From: Nannocystis sp.
GTDB lineage: Bacteria; Myxococcota_A; Polyangia; Nannocystales; Nannocystaceae
Length of the DNA: 64,000 bases
Direction of reading: 5' to 3'
NCBI GenBank assembly: GCA_016712315.1
Contig: JADJRG010000026.1
Coordinates: 62,001-126,000 of the forward strand
The notes beneath the pieces were generated by a model. It saw nothing but the letters and a program-made list of their open reading frames with translations. It was not told the DNA's origin and did no database searches. Both the position numbers and the translations under genes were made by a program. Positions 27,791-36,687 of the stretch are shown piece by piece. How positions within the stretch are numbered: position 1 is the first letter of the stretch; each line of letters opens with the position of its first letter.

Positions 27791-27989
27791 CCCTCGGCGC
27801 CTCGCCCCGCGCCGCATCCTGGCCGACCGACCCTGTCCCAGGGGTCCTCCGACGTCACCCACACGTTGGGCCACGCGGCCAGCATGAGGCGGCTCCGCCC
27901 CCCTCAGCGCCCGCGCGCCGGCGAGTCAGCTCGAGGTGCGAGCTGCCGCCGCGACGGAGAGGCGGCGGGCGGCAGAGCCGGGAGGATGT

Positions 27990-28175
27990 GGCGGCGAAGG
28001 CCGACCTACGCGCGCAACCAAGAGACAGGTCTTCGCCGCTTTCTCAGCGACGGCCGTCTGCCGCTCGACAAGCGCTCCGTCGCGAGGCCGTCTGCCGCAA
28101 CAACTGGATCTTCGTCGGCAGCGACGGCGCCCGCGCGAACACGACCTTCGTATCCCTCCTGGCGAGCCTGCGCGA
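27990..28175 (+). pseudogene. IS66-family transposase fragment
   Basis: One frame gives YARNQETGLRRFLSDGRLPL followed by D; a frameshift later another gives LRREAVCRNNWIFVGSDGAR followed by ANTTFVSLLASL. Both segments match the C-terminal DDE region of IS66 (Tnp C) transposases, where the sequence usually runs ...GRLPLDNNxxExxLRxxAVGRKNW.F.GSD. The two frames cannot be read together and no other part of the element is left. Confidence 0.65.
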
Positions 28176-28332
28176 GCGCGGATCCCGCATGCGCGTCGTT
28201 GGCGCGGCTGCGCTCGCCAGCCCCCCCTCCGCGACCGCGCGGCACTCGCGCGCTCGCAATTTGCATCTCCACGAGCGAACTTACCGAAGAATGCCGGTCG
28301 TCCATGCCGGCTCTGGGTGGCACACCGGAAGC

Positions 28333-30525
28333 ATGACCCCGCGCCCGTCCTTCCCGCTCGTCCAGCAGATCCTCGCGTGGCTCGTTCCAGCGCTCGGATA
28401 CGGCGACGCCGGCTTTCCGGTCGTCGGCGTGTCGGCTTCCACCTTGAAGAACGCGCGCAAGGGCGCGCGCATCCCCAATTCGTGGATGGATCTCGTGGGT
28501 GGCGCGCTGAAGGTCCTTCACCTCTCTCACGAGCCCGATGATGGCACGACGCTCGCCTCCATCGGCGAGGCGCTCCGCTCCTGGGACGTCCGCGTCAGTA
28601 CGCTCTCCGGCGGGGAGGATCTTCCACTCCCCGACCGTCTTCACATGCTCTTCACCCTCGCCATCCCGGTCCTAGGCACACGCCTCGGCGCCCTCGCGGT
28701 CATGATGGCCCGGATGAGCCGGAGCCCAATCGACGAGTGGCTGTGGATCCTCCGACCTCTGGACCGCCGGTTCTTCGGCCGGGTCTTTGGCGCAATCCTC
28801 AAGCGGCAAAAGCCCGAATGGACCACCCGGGAGGCGCAGATGGAGGGCCTTGCGGAGATCGTGGACGCTCGCACCGTCGAGCGCTGGATGAGCGGCGCGA
28901 TCTCGGTGCCGGGCTCGGAGATGATCCACTCGCTGCGCCAGGTTCTCGGCCCGGACGCCGAGGCCATCCTCCGATTTGCTCGCGCCCTATGTGTCCTGCG
29001 GGAGGACCTCGCGGGTCGGCGGGGCAAGGAGGGGTGGCTCGGAAGGGAGAAGCTCGACGAGTGGACGGGGTTGGTCGCCGACGTCGGAAGTTGCATCGCC
29101 GAGATGTTGAAGCAGCCGAACGCGCTTTCCGCGCAGCTTGGCGATCTCGCGGTGGCCATGCGAGGGCCCCAACGCGAGACATTCCACCGCTTCATACAAA
29201 TCGTCTGGCCGGAGCCGTGGCGATCCTGCTCCTCGACCGAACGACTCGCCGAGGCCATCGCCGCGCTCGCCGACAAGATCGATCGAAGCGATCAGGACTG
29301 GGAGGCGGCCGCCGTGCTCGCGCTCTGGTACCAGTGCATCGACCCTCATCCCTCCACCCTCGAGGTCGTGTCCGTGGTGTTTCAGGCGCCAATGAGCACA
29401 ACGGTCCACGCGATTGACTGGTTTCGTTTGATCGAAGGAGAGTGGCAAGTCCGATCCATCCTGCGTCATCTTGCCGAGAAGGGCGAAGTGGAACTCAGTA
29501 TCGGCGGTGAACCGCGCACCGCAAGAACGATACCTCCGGAGCTACAGGAGCGTGCACGATTGCTCCTGACGCGGATGAGCCGATTCTCCCGCGCGCAAGG
29601 CGAAGACAACGCCATGGACGTGATCAGATCCCTCTTCGAAGGCTTTGATCCTCGTCTTTCAGAGGTCTTTGGGGCGCAGCCACAACTTCCGGTCCACCAC
29701 ATACTCGGCTCGGCAGCGGAGGCGGCTCTGCCGGAGGATGTCGTCCGGAGGAGTCTTCCCCTCTCCCTCGCGCGGGCGCGGCGGCTCGCCGGCGAGATCG
29801 AGCCCGCGCTCGATCTCCTCAAACTCCACCCGGCACCTCCACCCTGGGTTACTCTGTATGAGCGTCGAGATCGCGCTGAGACCCTCGTCGCGGTGACACA
29901 CGACTTCCTCGACCGAATTCGCGAAGCCGTGGCGGCCTCGGAGTATTTCCTCGCGCTCGACCCGGAGCGGATCATCGAAGCCTACGACGTGTGCGTCGGT
30001 AGCGTACTGCGGCTCGTCGACGCGTGCGCCGAGTGCGCGGACAGCGGGCTCGCCGGCCTCTCGTCGGCACCGGAGGATCCTGAGTCCGTCGAGCACCTCG
30101 TCCTCGCCCTCTCGATCGAGCTGAGGCTGGCGGTCGCCAGAAGTCGGCTCGGGGTCGAGGAGGCCTGGGCGCCATTCATGGCGTTGGAGGGGCCGCTGCG
30201 GGACATCGTCGCTCGCTTCCCAACCCACGGAAAGGCCTGGGCTTGGGCGACAATCTTTGACGAGATCCAGGAGATCCGTAGCGACGCGAAGGCCCAGGCG
30301 GTTCACTTCGGTGCTGCGGCCTACTTCAAGGAGATCTGTACGCGCTGCGTGGCGGACTATGAAGAGTACACGCCGCCGGAGGACGAGCCTTATGTGGACC
30401 GCGAGGTCTGCCCAGACTGCGAGGGATCGGGCATCCGTAGCGATCCGCCTGAGGCAATCGCAGATGAAGTCGTCCGCTGTACGTGTGTCGTCCTACCGGA
30501 CCACTGGCGCCCCGGCGGGGGCTAA
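28333..30525 (+). CDS. Large unknown cargo protein with HTH-like start and DnaJ-type Cys motif end
   Basis: A 730-residue protein. The frame is open further upstream, but that region is IS66 debris; the ATG at 28333, after GGAA, begins a credible protein. Near residues 30-60, VVGVSASTLKNARKGARIPN looks like a DNA-binding helix-turn-helix. The middle is alpha-helical and repeat-like, without a recognised domain. The C-terminal 60 residues carry CTRC, then CPDCEGSG and CTC, the CxxCxGxG style of DnaJ zinc fingers, so a metal site is likely. It is the only intact gene between the two integrases and reads like accessory cargo of the island. Function unknown. Confidence 0.65.
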   Translation: MTPRPSFPLVQQILAWLVPALGYGDAGFPVVGVSASTLKNARKGARIPNSWMDLVGGALKVLHLSHEPDDGTTLASIGEALRSWDVRVSTLSGGEDLPLPDRLHMLFTLAIPVLGTRLGALAVMMARMSRSPIDEWLWILRPLDRRFFGRVFGAILKRQKPEWTTREAQMEGLAEIVDARTVERWMSGAISVPGSEMIHSLRQVLGPDAEAILRFARALCVLREDLAGRRGKEGWLGREKLDEWTGLVADVGSCIAEMLKQPNALSAQLGDLAVAMRGPQRETFHRFIQIVWPEPWRSCSSTERLAEAIAALADKIDRSDQDWEAAAVLALWYQCIDPHPSTLEVVSVVFQAPMSTTVHAIDWFRLIEGEWQVRSILRHLAEKGEVELSIGGEPRTARTIPPELQERARLLLTRMSRFSRAQGEDNAMDVIRSLFEGFDPRLSEVFGAQPQLPVHHILGSAAEAALPEDVVRRSLPLSLARARRLAGEIEPALDLLKLHPAPPPWVTLYERRDRAETLVAVTHDFLDRIREAVAASEYFLALDPERIIEAYDVCVGSVLRLVDACAECADSGLAGLSSAPEDPESVEHLVLALSIELRLAVARSRLGVEEAWAPFMALEGPLRDIVARFPTHGKAWAWATIFDEIQEIRSDAKAQAVHFGAAAYFKEICTRCVADYEEYTPPEDEPYVDREVCPDCEGSGIRSDPPEAIADEVVRCTCVVLPDHWRPGGG

Positions 30526-30609
30526 CAACCCCCCTCTGCCCCTCGCCCGACCTCAGAGCGCCCTGATAGCCTCCGCGCCCCCACACCCGCGATCCAACCG
30601 CGCCCGCGC

Positions 30610-30642
30610 CCGCTCACCGCCACGAATTCCCCGTGCGCGATC
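30610..30642. repeat. Att-like direct repeat, copy 2
   Basis: The partner of the repeat at 27464-27496, 32 of 33 bases identical. It lies between the cargo gene and the intact integrase. Together the two copies bracket 3.1 kb containing the mosaic remnant, the IS66 fragment and the 730-aa gene. Confidence 0.55.
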
Positions 30643-30702
30643 GCCCCTTCATGCGCTACGTTTCGCGCGCCAAGCCCGCATCACGCAGACAGGCAACCAG
30701 CC

Positions 30703-32121
30703 GTGAGCGTGCGAAGAGAAGTACGCCGTCGCCAGGACGGCAGCGAGCGAGTCATGTACATCGTCGACATCAAGCTCCAACACCCTGACGGGGAGATCGT
30801 CCGAGTCCGTAAGGTCTCGCCGGTCGCCAACCTCCGCGGGGCCAGGGCCTACGAGCGCGAGCTCCGCGAGGCCCTCATGGAGCGCCGCGAGCCGCCTGGT
30901 GAGGCCGCGGCGGTGTTGATCACCCCGTCCACTCAGGAGGTCCACCACGAGCAACCACAACCATCGCCGAGGGCCGCCACCCGCTGCTCATCGGCCCCTC
31001 GGATGACCCCCAAGGGAGCCGTCCTGCGGGAGCCGACGCTGTCGTCACCACCGACGCCTGCCGGCCCGAGGGCTCCGACCTTCGCGGAGTTCCTCACCGA
31101 GTTCATGCGCTACCAGGCCAGCCCTGCCGCCTCGCGCCGAGGCGCCAACAAGCCCGGCGAGCTGCGCGAGAAGCAGCGCGTGTTCGACAACCACCTGCTA
31201 CCCGCCTTCGGGTCGCTGCGCCTCGATCAGATCTCACCGAGGATGATCGACCGCTACATCGCCGCCAAGTCGTCGCCCGCGACGGCGAAGCCATCGACGC
31301 GGAGGGCCCGCTTCGGCGAGCCGCTCGCGCCGGCGACGGTGTCCAACCACATCATCCTCCTCCGCCGCGTCCTCAGCGTCGCGCACCGCTGGGAGCTGAT
31401 CGACCGCGTGCCGGCGATCCACTGCCCCGCGCCCGGCGCCGCGCGCACCGACTTCCTCACCTTCGCCGAGGCGGATCGTTTCCTCGGCGCGGCCGAGGCG
31501 GACTGGCGCCCCCTCCTACTCCTGGCCATTCGGACAGGTCTGCGACTCGGCGAGATCCGGGCGCTGAGGTGGCGAGACCTACACATCGACCCTGGGTACC
31601 TCCGGGTCGAGCGCAACCTGACCAAGTCTGGCTACGGCCAGCCGAAGTCTGGCAAGGCGCGCACGGTGGAGATGTCGATCGACCTACGGGACGCCATGAG
31701 AGCGCACCCGCGGGCTCGAAGCCCTGAAGATCTGGTCTTCTGCCAGGCAGACGGCCGCCCCTGGAGCGAGGGTCAAGTGTACCGAGCGGTCAAGGCCACG
31801 GCGAAGCGAGCGGGACTCCGCCGCGACGTCCACCCTCACATGCTGCGGCACACCTTCGCCTCCCACTGCGTCATGCGAGGGATCCCCCTCGCGGTCGTCC
31901 GCGAGTGGCTCGGCCACGCCGAGTCCCGCATGACGGAGCGCTACGCCCACCTCGCCCCCGAGGTGCGCTCGAGCTTCGTCGACCGGCTCGCCGGCCCCCC
32001 GATCGGGGAGCCCGCGACAGGTTCCCGGGGCAACGGCCAAGGCGACCAGCCCGAGAGCCGGGGCAACATAGGGGCAACGGCTAGGCCCCAAAACGGAAAA
32101 ACGCTGCCTAGGGGGTCCTAG
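30703..32121 (+). CDS. int: Tyrosine recombinase (integrase)
   Basis: A 472-residue phage-type integrase with GTG start. The N-terminal arm-binding part begins MSVRREVRRRQDGSERVMYI; a variable Pro/Ser-rich spacer follows (about 70-130). The SAM-like core-binding domain has the conserved ASRRGANKPGELREKQRVFD. The catalytic domain shows RTGLRLGEIRALRW (Arg I), HMLRHTFASH (His-x-x-Arg) and WLGHAESRMTERYAHL (nucleophilic Tyr). It is the intact relative of the frameshifted integrase at 26233. It has no excisionase of its own directly upstream. A hairpin overlaps its stop codon. Confidence 0.92.
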   Translation: MSVRREVRRRQDGSERVMYIVDIKLQHPDGEIVRVRKVSPVANLRGARAYERELREALMERREPPGEAAAVLITPSTQEVHHEQPQPSPRAATRCSSAPRMTPKGAVLREPTLSSPPTPAGPRAPTFAEFLTEFMRYQASPAASRRGANKPGELREKQRVFDNHLLPAFGSLRLDQISPRMIDRYIAAKSSPATAKPSTRRARFGEPLAPATVSNHIILLRRVLSVAHRWELIDRVPAIHCPAPGAARTDFLTFAEADRFLGAAEADWRPLLLLAIRTGLRLGEIRALRWRDLHIDPGYLRVERNLTKSGYGQPKSGKARTVEMSIDLRDAMRAHPRARSPEDLVFCQADGRPWSEGQVYRAVKATAKRAGLRRDVHPHMLRHTFASHCVMRGIPLAVVREWLGHAESRMTERYAHLAPEVRSSFVDRLAGPPIGEPATGSRGNGQGDQPESRGNIGATARPQNGKTLPRGS

Positions 32122-32131
32122 ACAGCGTTTT
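32098..32131. terminator. Hairpin overlapping the integrase stop codon, possibly bidirectional
   Basis: AAAACGCTG-C-CTAGG, loop GGGT, CCTAG-A-CAGCGTTTT. The stem has 14 paired bases with one C/A mismatch and ends in A4/T4, which could stop transcription from either side. The integrase TAG (32119-32121) is inside the right arm. Confidence 0.65.
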
Positions 32132-32442
32132 AAGGGTGGGCGCGACAGGTGTCGAAGGACCCAAACGAGCCGAGCAAGAAGTCAAGGATTTCGGGGAGTT
32201 GCTGCCTAAATGCTCGACATCGCACACGATTCTAGACACCGTCGCGCCCAACTACGCCCAACATCTCCCAAGTGCGCCCTGAAGTTGGTGCCACCAAGGT
32301 GCCACCAGCGCGGAGCGCGCAGCCATCCATGCCCGGCATCAAAACCCCTGGCCTATTTCTTGCTTTCTGGGGTGAGCCGAGAGCCTCCCCAGCCGCTCAG
32401 CCAACCCACGCCCGGATGAGCCCGCGCGACGCCGCGACGCCG

Positions 32443-32720
32443 TCACGGCTCCTCCTTCCTCTTGCGGGGGAGCTTCGACTCGATGCGCTTCACCTCAGCC
32501 TCGAAGTCGCTCTCGAACTCGCGGTCCTGGCGCACGCGGACCTTGTCGTACTGCTCCTCGGCGAGGCGCTTCCCCACCTCCGCCTGACCTCGCGAGCTCC
32601 CTCGGTTTGAACTCTTCGAATTCTTCGAAGTGTTGCCTCCCGCACCAGTTCGCCAGACCCGTAGACCTCCTTCAGGTGGTAGCTGATCGTGGGAATATCG
32701 ACACCGAACAGTTCGGCCAT
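32443..32720 (-). pseudogene. rhuM: RhuM-family gene with internal deletion
   Basis: The minus strand starts MAELFGVDIPTISYHLKEVY and continues through TLRRIRRVQTEGAREVRR, the typical N-terminus of RhuM proteins. The reading then jumps to another frame giving EEQYDKVRVRQDREFESDFE and IESKLPRKRKEEP, which looks like the RhuM C-terminus. The central 200 or so residues are gone. RhuM genes are frequent passengers of mobile islands. Confidence 0.7.
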
Positions 32721-32736
32721 ACACCACTAGCTTCGA

Positions 32737-32927
32737 CGCTCGCCAGAAATGGGCCACCCTTGCTCGTCAGAAGTGGTCTACCTTGGGACAACCTGGGCAT
32801 CGTGAGCTTGCGCTCCAGGATGCTGGCGTGCGATACTGTCCGCACGGTCGTTGGCCCGGGCCAACCAAGCCCGGTGGAAGACCTGATCGAGATCAGTGTC
32901 TCGGGGTGGACCACTTTTGACGAGCGG
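32737..32927. mobile_element. IS21-like deletion derivative with inverted terminal motifs
   Basis: On the left are two adjacent ~20-bp units (CCAGAAATGGGCCACC and CAGAAGTGGTCTACC); on the right is GGTGGACCACTTTTGACGAG in inverted orientation. The matching core is GGTRGACCACTTYTGACGAGC. Such repeated end motifs are seen at some IS21-family ends. Only about 120 bp lies between, with no transposase, so it is at most a non-autonomous remnant. Confidence 0.4.
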
Positions 32928-33062
32928 CGAAGGACGCGGTCGGTAGAGCCGTCTGCAGAATGGGCGCCAGCGCGCTGCCAGCGCGTCGGCGCGGCGGAGG
33001 GCGGAGACGCGGCGACCGAGCGCCGAGATGTCGAAGATCCGCCAGCGGCTCACCCATGCCGG

Positions 33063-33172
33063 TGATTCATTGGCGGATCTTTCTGTAAGCGCTGAGGGAT
33101 GAGCAGACGATCAGTGCGCTCGCCAGCCGCTGCTCGTCGGCGAAATTCTTCGGATCTAGACCGGCGTTGACA
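33063..33172. mobile_element. Solo right end of an IS21-family element
   Basis: These 110 bp match the last 108 bp of the IS21 element at 39697-39804: TGATTCAYTGGC, TTTGTAAGC, TGCTC...TCGGCG, and the terminal ACCGGCGTTGACA. The rest of the element is missing. It lies about 80 bp downstream of the kinase stop codon at 33255. Confidence 0.65.
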
Positions 33173-33254
33173 ATCCCCGAGCTCACACCCGCGCGAGCGC
33201 GTCCGCGCCGACTTGCCCGCGCAGCGCGCGGCCGCACGAGCGCGCTGGCGCGGG

Positions 33255-35183
33255 CTAAACTGCGAGGCGGCGGCGTCTGCGCCCGAACACCCGCCAACCG
33301 ATTCCCAAAATGAGGATGCCCACACCCGGCGTCACGGAGATAATTGCCCAGGTGAGCACGGTCCTGCCGAAGCGTAGCTCACCCTCCAGCAGGTCGGCGT
33401 AGGGCGACTGGACGATGACCACAAATCCCGTATTACCGACCGGGGCGAACCCAGCCACCCATCGCCCCTCGAATTTGGGGTATCGTGCCGCTGCTGGATC
33501 GCGGTAGTCATCGCTGGAGGTGATGCGCGACGTAGAGAGGCGAAGCGGTTCCTCGGTCCCCTGCACTCCACGACTCGCGTGGTCTAGGCGCCGGACCTCG
33601 GCGCTCAAAAGGGGATCGGCCTCGCCATATTGGTATTCCGGGTGAAGGAGGATAAGGTGCGACTCGGCAGGGTTTTGGCGACGCTCACGATCACGCGGCC
33701 CGGCGAGCACTGTCACGCGGGGAGGATCCTCGAGCAGCAGCGATCCAAGGTGCGCGGAGGCAGCCACCGCAGCCACCAACACTCCGACCATCTCCCCATT
33801 GCTGGCGTAGATCGGGGTCGACAGGGCGAATTTGTGCCGATCATCATTTTCAGAGCGGAACACCTTCGAGACGTGGCTGTGGTGGCGCTTCTGCGCCGCG
33901 ATCGCCTTTGCTCCTATATAATAGTCCCGCCACGCATAGTCTGGGTCGCGGTCCTTGACCATCTCTTTCCCGGTCTGGGCGATCAGCCGCCCCTTGACGT
34001 CGAGGACGAACCACGAGTCAAAGGGCGAATTTAGGCCGGGCTCACGCCCTCCGTGGGCGTCGTTGGCGCGATATAGCGCGTCGCACTGCGATAGAATCCG
34101 AGCGAAATCACGCGCTCGAACAGACTCCGCCAACAATGGATCTCCGGCCGCCGCTGTAACTTTATCGCTGAGCTCCCTGAGTTGCGAGAGTACGGTGCCG
34201 GCGACCATCGCGGCCAGGTGCGTGTTCGCCTGAGTCTGCTGTGCGAGTTTCGTCGCCGCTTGCTCGCGAAGCAGCTTGGTTATGGTCGGGATCATGATGA
34301 CGAAGCACATCACCGCCGTCACCAAGAGAAACGCCGGGAAGGGGTGGTTCAGGCACCAGTGCCAGGTCCGGCGACGACGCGACGCGCCTTCGGGCAGGTC
34401 TCCTCGGCGGTACCGCTTCAGCGCCTCCTCCAGCATAGCTGCGGACTGGTAGCGGTCCTCCGGCCTCTTCTCTAGACAACGAAGGCAGGCCCGTACGAGG
34501 TCTTTGTGCAGTCCTCTGCGTAATCGGTGGGGGTCGGTCGGCGCTCGCTCCCGGATCGCTTCGATTAACCCCGCGGTGGTCGACGCCTCGAAGGGCCTCC
34601 GCCCGGTGATCAGCTCGTAGAAGATCACGCCAAGGCTGTAAATGTCAGAATGGACGGAGTGCTGGCCGTCGAGTTGCTCCGGGCTCATGTACGGGCGGGT
34701 ACCCGCGACCTTGCTATCGCCCTCGTCATCGATCAGTCTGGCCAGCCCAAAGTCCGCGAGATACGGAACATTAGCGCCATCAAAGAGGATGTTCGCGGGC
34801 TTGAGGTCGCGGTGGAGCAGGCCGCGCTGGTTGAGGTAAAATACCGCGTTCGCCATCGTCTCTACGAGGGCCGACGCGGCCTCTGGGTCGGCGAGGTACC
34901 TGCGCTTGTGGGAATCTTCGGCGAGGGTGCCCTGCATGAGCTTCATCGTGAAATATAGCCATCCCTCGTGCTCGCCCGCCTCATAGATCGGTACGATGTT
35001 CGGATGGTCGAGCCGCGCGAGCGCTCGGATCTCGGCCGCGCTGTGGGGCCCGCCGTGCAGCAGCTTGAGCGCGACGGCGCGGTGCATCACTGGGTCGTAG
35101 GCTTCATAGACCTCACCGTGGGCGCCGCAGCCGAGCCGCTTGTGGAGCGTGTAGCGGCCGATCGTTGTGGGTATTTCGAACAC
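33255..35183 (-). CDS. Sensor Ser/Thr kinase with extracytoplasmic Cache-like domain
   Basis: A 642-residue protein. The N-terminal Hanks kinase (about 9-275) is complete: LGCGAHGEVY glycine loop, Lys40 (VALKLL), HRDLKPAN at 124-131, DFG at 144-146, and GTRPYMSPEQ. A first membrane span lies near 285-310 (FLLVTAVMCFVIMI), an extracytoplasmic region of about 300 residues with dCache-type features (FDSWFVLDVKGRLIAQTGKE, STPIYASNGEMVGVLVAAVA) follows, and a second span lies near 612-632. It probably senses a small ligand outside the cell and signals through the kinase. It starts 8 nt after the FHA regulator gene, so both are in one operon. Confidence 0.9.
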   Translation of the reverse strand: MFEIPTTIGRYTLHKRLGCGAHGEVYEAYDPVMHRAVALKLLHGGPHSAAEIRALARLDHPNIVPIYEAGEHEGWLYFTMKLMQGTLAEDSHKRRYLADPEAASALVETMANAVFYLNQRGLLHRDLKPANILFDGANVPYLADFGLARLIDDEGDSKVAGTRPYMSPEQLDGQHSVHSDIYSLGVIFYELITGRRPFEASTTAGLIEAIRERAPTDPHRLRRGLHKDLVRACLRCLEKRPEDRYQSAAMLEEALKRYRRGDLPEGASRRRRTWHWCLNHPFPAFLLVTAVMCFVIMIPTITKLLREQAATKLAQQTQANTHLAAMVAGTVLSQLRELSDKVTAAAGDPLLAESVRARDFARILSQCDALYRANDAHGGREPGLNSPFDSWFVLDVKGRLIAQTGKEMVKDRDPDYAWRDYYIGAKAIAAQKRHHSHVSKVFRSENDDRHKFALSTPIYASNGEMVGVLVAAVAASAHLGSLLLEDPPRVTVLAGPRDRERRQNPAESHLILLHPEYQYGEADPLLSAEVRRLDHASRGVQGTEEPLRLSTSRITSSDDYRDPAAARYPKFEGRWVAGFAPVGNTGFVVIVQSPYADLLEGELRFGRTVLTWAIISVTPGVGILILGIGWRVFGRRRRRLAV

Positions 35184-35191
35184 AGGGCACC

Positions 35192-36118
35192 TCAGCTCTC
35201 GTCGATGATTCGATCGCTGGAATGAAGGACCAGCTCGACGTTTCCCGAGCCGTCGAGGCAGACCAGGTCGTCGCGGATGTCGAGATCACGCAGTTGGCGG
35301 CGCAGACGGCTGCGCGTGGCGTCGAAGTTGTCGCGCAGCAGCTCCCGATCCCGATCGCCCCAGACCTGCCGTGCGAGCATCTCCCAGGGGATCGGCTTGC
35401 CGTCGAAGCGGACGAGCTCAGTGACGAGGTTCGCCGGCCTCCCCGTGATGACAGCGGTACGCGCGCCATATCGCACGTGCACCGTCACATAGCGGGCCAC
35501 AATCACGAGGCCGCCCGACTTCTCCGTTACGGTGTCGTTGGTGCCGTCGAGCGGGACCTGAATGACTCGTAGGGCCCGACCCTCCACCATCCACTTGGCA
35601 CCCACCTGGATCGGCTCGGCCTCTTGGTCGCGCAGGCAGATCCATAGGCGGGATCCGCTTGACCAGAGGTGACCGACTGCGTCCGGCACGCGCCCTGCGA
35701 CCAGGCCCAGGACCCGCTCGCCCGCGTCATCTCCGACAACAAGCGAGTAGGTCGGGGCAGAGAGCTCGACCGGCCCCTGCACCAGACCGCAGAGGACCAG
35801 CGAATGTGTGGGCAACTCCACCTCCTCTACGGTGAGGTACAAGCCCTCGGCGAGGTCGATCCGTAGGCCGCGCGCCAGCGTCACGGCGTCGACGTCTTGG
35901 CCGTCGACGAACAATGCGCCGCGGAGCGCCAGCAGCCGCAGGCTACGGCTGCGCAAGCTGACCAGGGCGTGCGCTTCGGAGATCCGTGGATCTGCGATCA
36001 CCATGTCCGCCGCGGCCAACCGACCGATCAGGTCGCCGGGGTGTACGGTGGTGGTCGCGCGGTTGGACGACAGGACGAGCTGCGCCGAAGGTTGCTGCAT
36101 CCGCGCACAAACGAACAT
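35192..36118 (-). CDS. FHA-domain regulator with C-terminal winged helix
   Basis: A 308-residue protein using the ATG at 36118; the frame is open to 36325 but runs into the terminator there. The N-terminal FHA-like domain has LIGRLAAADMVIADPRISEA followed by HALVSLRS, the GR ... S..H pattern that reads phospho-threonine. A central beta-rich part follows (about 110-215). The C-terminal ~85 residues (VTELVRFDGKPIPWEMLARQ, FDATRSRLRRQLRD) match an OmpR/SARP-type winged helix. With the adjacent kinase this makes a plausible one-operon pathway: kinase phosphorylates, FHA protein binds and alters transcription. Confidence 0.75.
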   Translation of the reverse strand: MFVCARMQQPSAQLVLSSNRATTTVHPGDLIGRLAAADMVIADPRISEAHALVSLRSRSLRLLALRGALFVDGQDVDAVTLARGLRIDLAEGLYLTVEEVELPTHSLVLCGLVQGPVELSAPTYSLVVGDDAGERVLGLVAGRVPDAVGHLWSSGSRLWICLRDQEAEPIQVGAKWMVEGRALRVIQVPLDGTNDTVTEKSGGLVIVARYVTVHVRYGARTAVITGRPANLVTELVRFDGKPIPWEMLARQVWGDRDRELLRDNFDATRSRLRRQLRDLDIRDDLVCLDGSGNVELVLHSSDRIIDES

Positions 36119-36194
36119 CTTTGATCCAGTATTCAATCGGGAGATCTGACAAGGATCCAACGCGCGGCCCACCCGTCGATCGCGCCACCCTCGC

Positions 36195-36238
36195 CGAAAA
36201 AGAAAACGACCCGGTGCCGCCCAAGAGCGGCGCCGGGT
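36195..36238 (-). terminator. Rho-independent terminator on the minus strand
   Basis: Stem GACCCGGTGCCGC / GCGGCGCCGGGTC (13 bp with one G-T pair), six-base loop. Reading on the minus strand it is followed by GTTTTCTTTTTC. It lies 19 bases after the stop of the truncated secreted-protein gene. Confidence 0.85.
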
Positions 36239-36257
36239 CTTGACATCACGCCGTGGA

Positions 36258-36564
36258 TCAGGAGCAGGAGAAGCCCTGGCTCGTGATGACCACCTGGTTG
36301 GTGGACACCTGCGCCCAGCCCGCACCGCTGCCCTGACGGATCACGCCGGAGGTCCACAGCGACGAGCAGACGGTGTTCGAGGCGATGTTCAGCGGCGTGC
36401 ATGCGCCGTTGCAGCACGCCTGCGATCGCACCGTGATCGCCGCGCAGCCGCCGCTGCACGAGCTCTGGGCGAAGGCCGTCGCGCCGGCCACCCCCCACGC
36501 CGGGCCGCTCGGGCCGGCGTAGAAGCCGATGCTGCACGAGGGCGCCTGCACGCCGCCGCCCGCC
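36258..36564 (-). pseudogene. C-terminal part of a Cys-rich secreted protein, cut by IS21
   Basis: The minus frame reads GGGVQAPSCSIGFYAGPSGP through QSSCSGGCAAITVRSQACCN to the end at 36258, with ten Cys residues in about 100. It runs without a start straight to the IS21 end at 36565. The lost 5' part should encode a signal peptide. A GTG at 36551 could still start a 97-residue product. Its own terminator is intact. Confidence 0.65.
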
Positions 36565-36687
36565 TGTAGGCGCCGGTCAAAAAGGGACGAATTCCGCCGA
36601 CGAATTCCGCCGACGAATTTCGCCGTCGTGCGCGTGAAGAGGCGCCGGCGAGCGAGTCGCGGGCGCCCCTTGGTCTCCGGTCTGGGA

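Noticed and set aside
32132..32442. A tRNA or tmRNA attachment site after the second integrase
   Set aside because: I looked for a T-arm and acceptor pairing and could not fold a convincing tRNA or tmRNA end; the tandem GGTGCCACCA there is only a short repeat.
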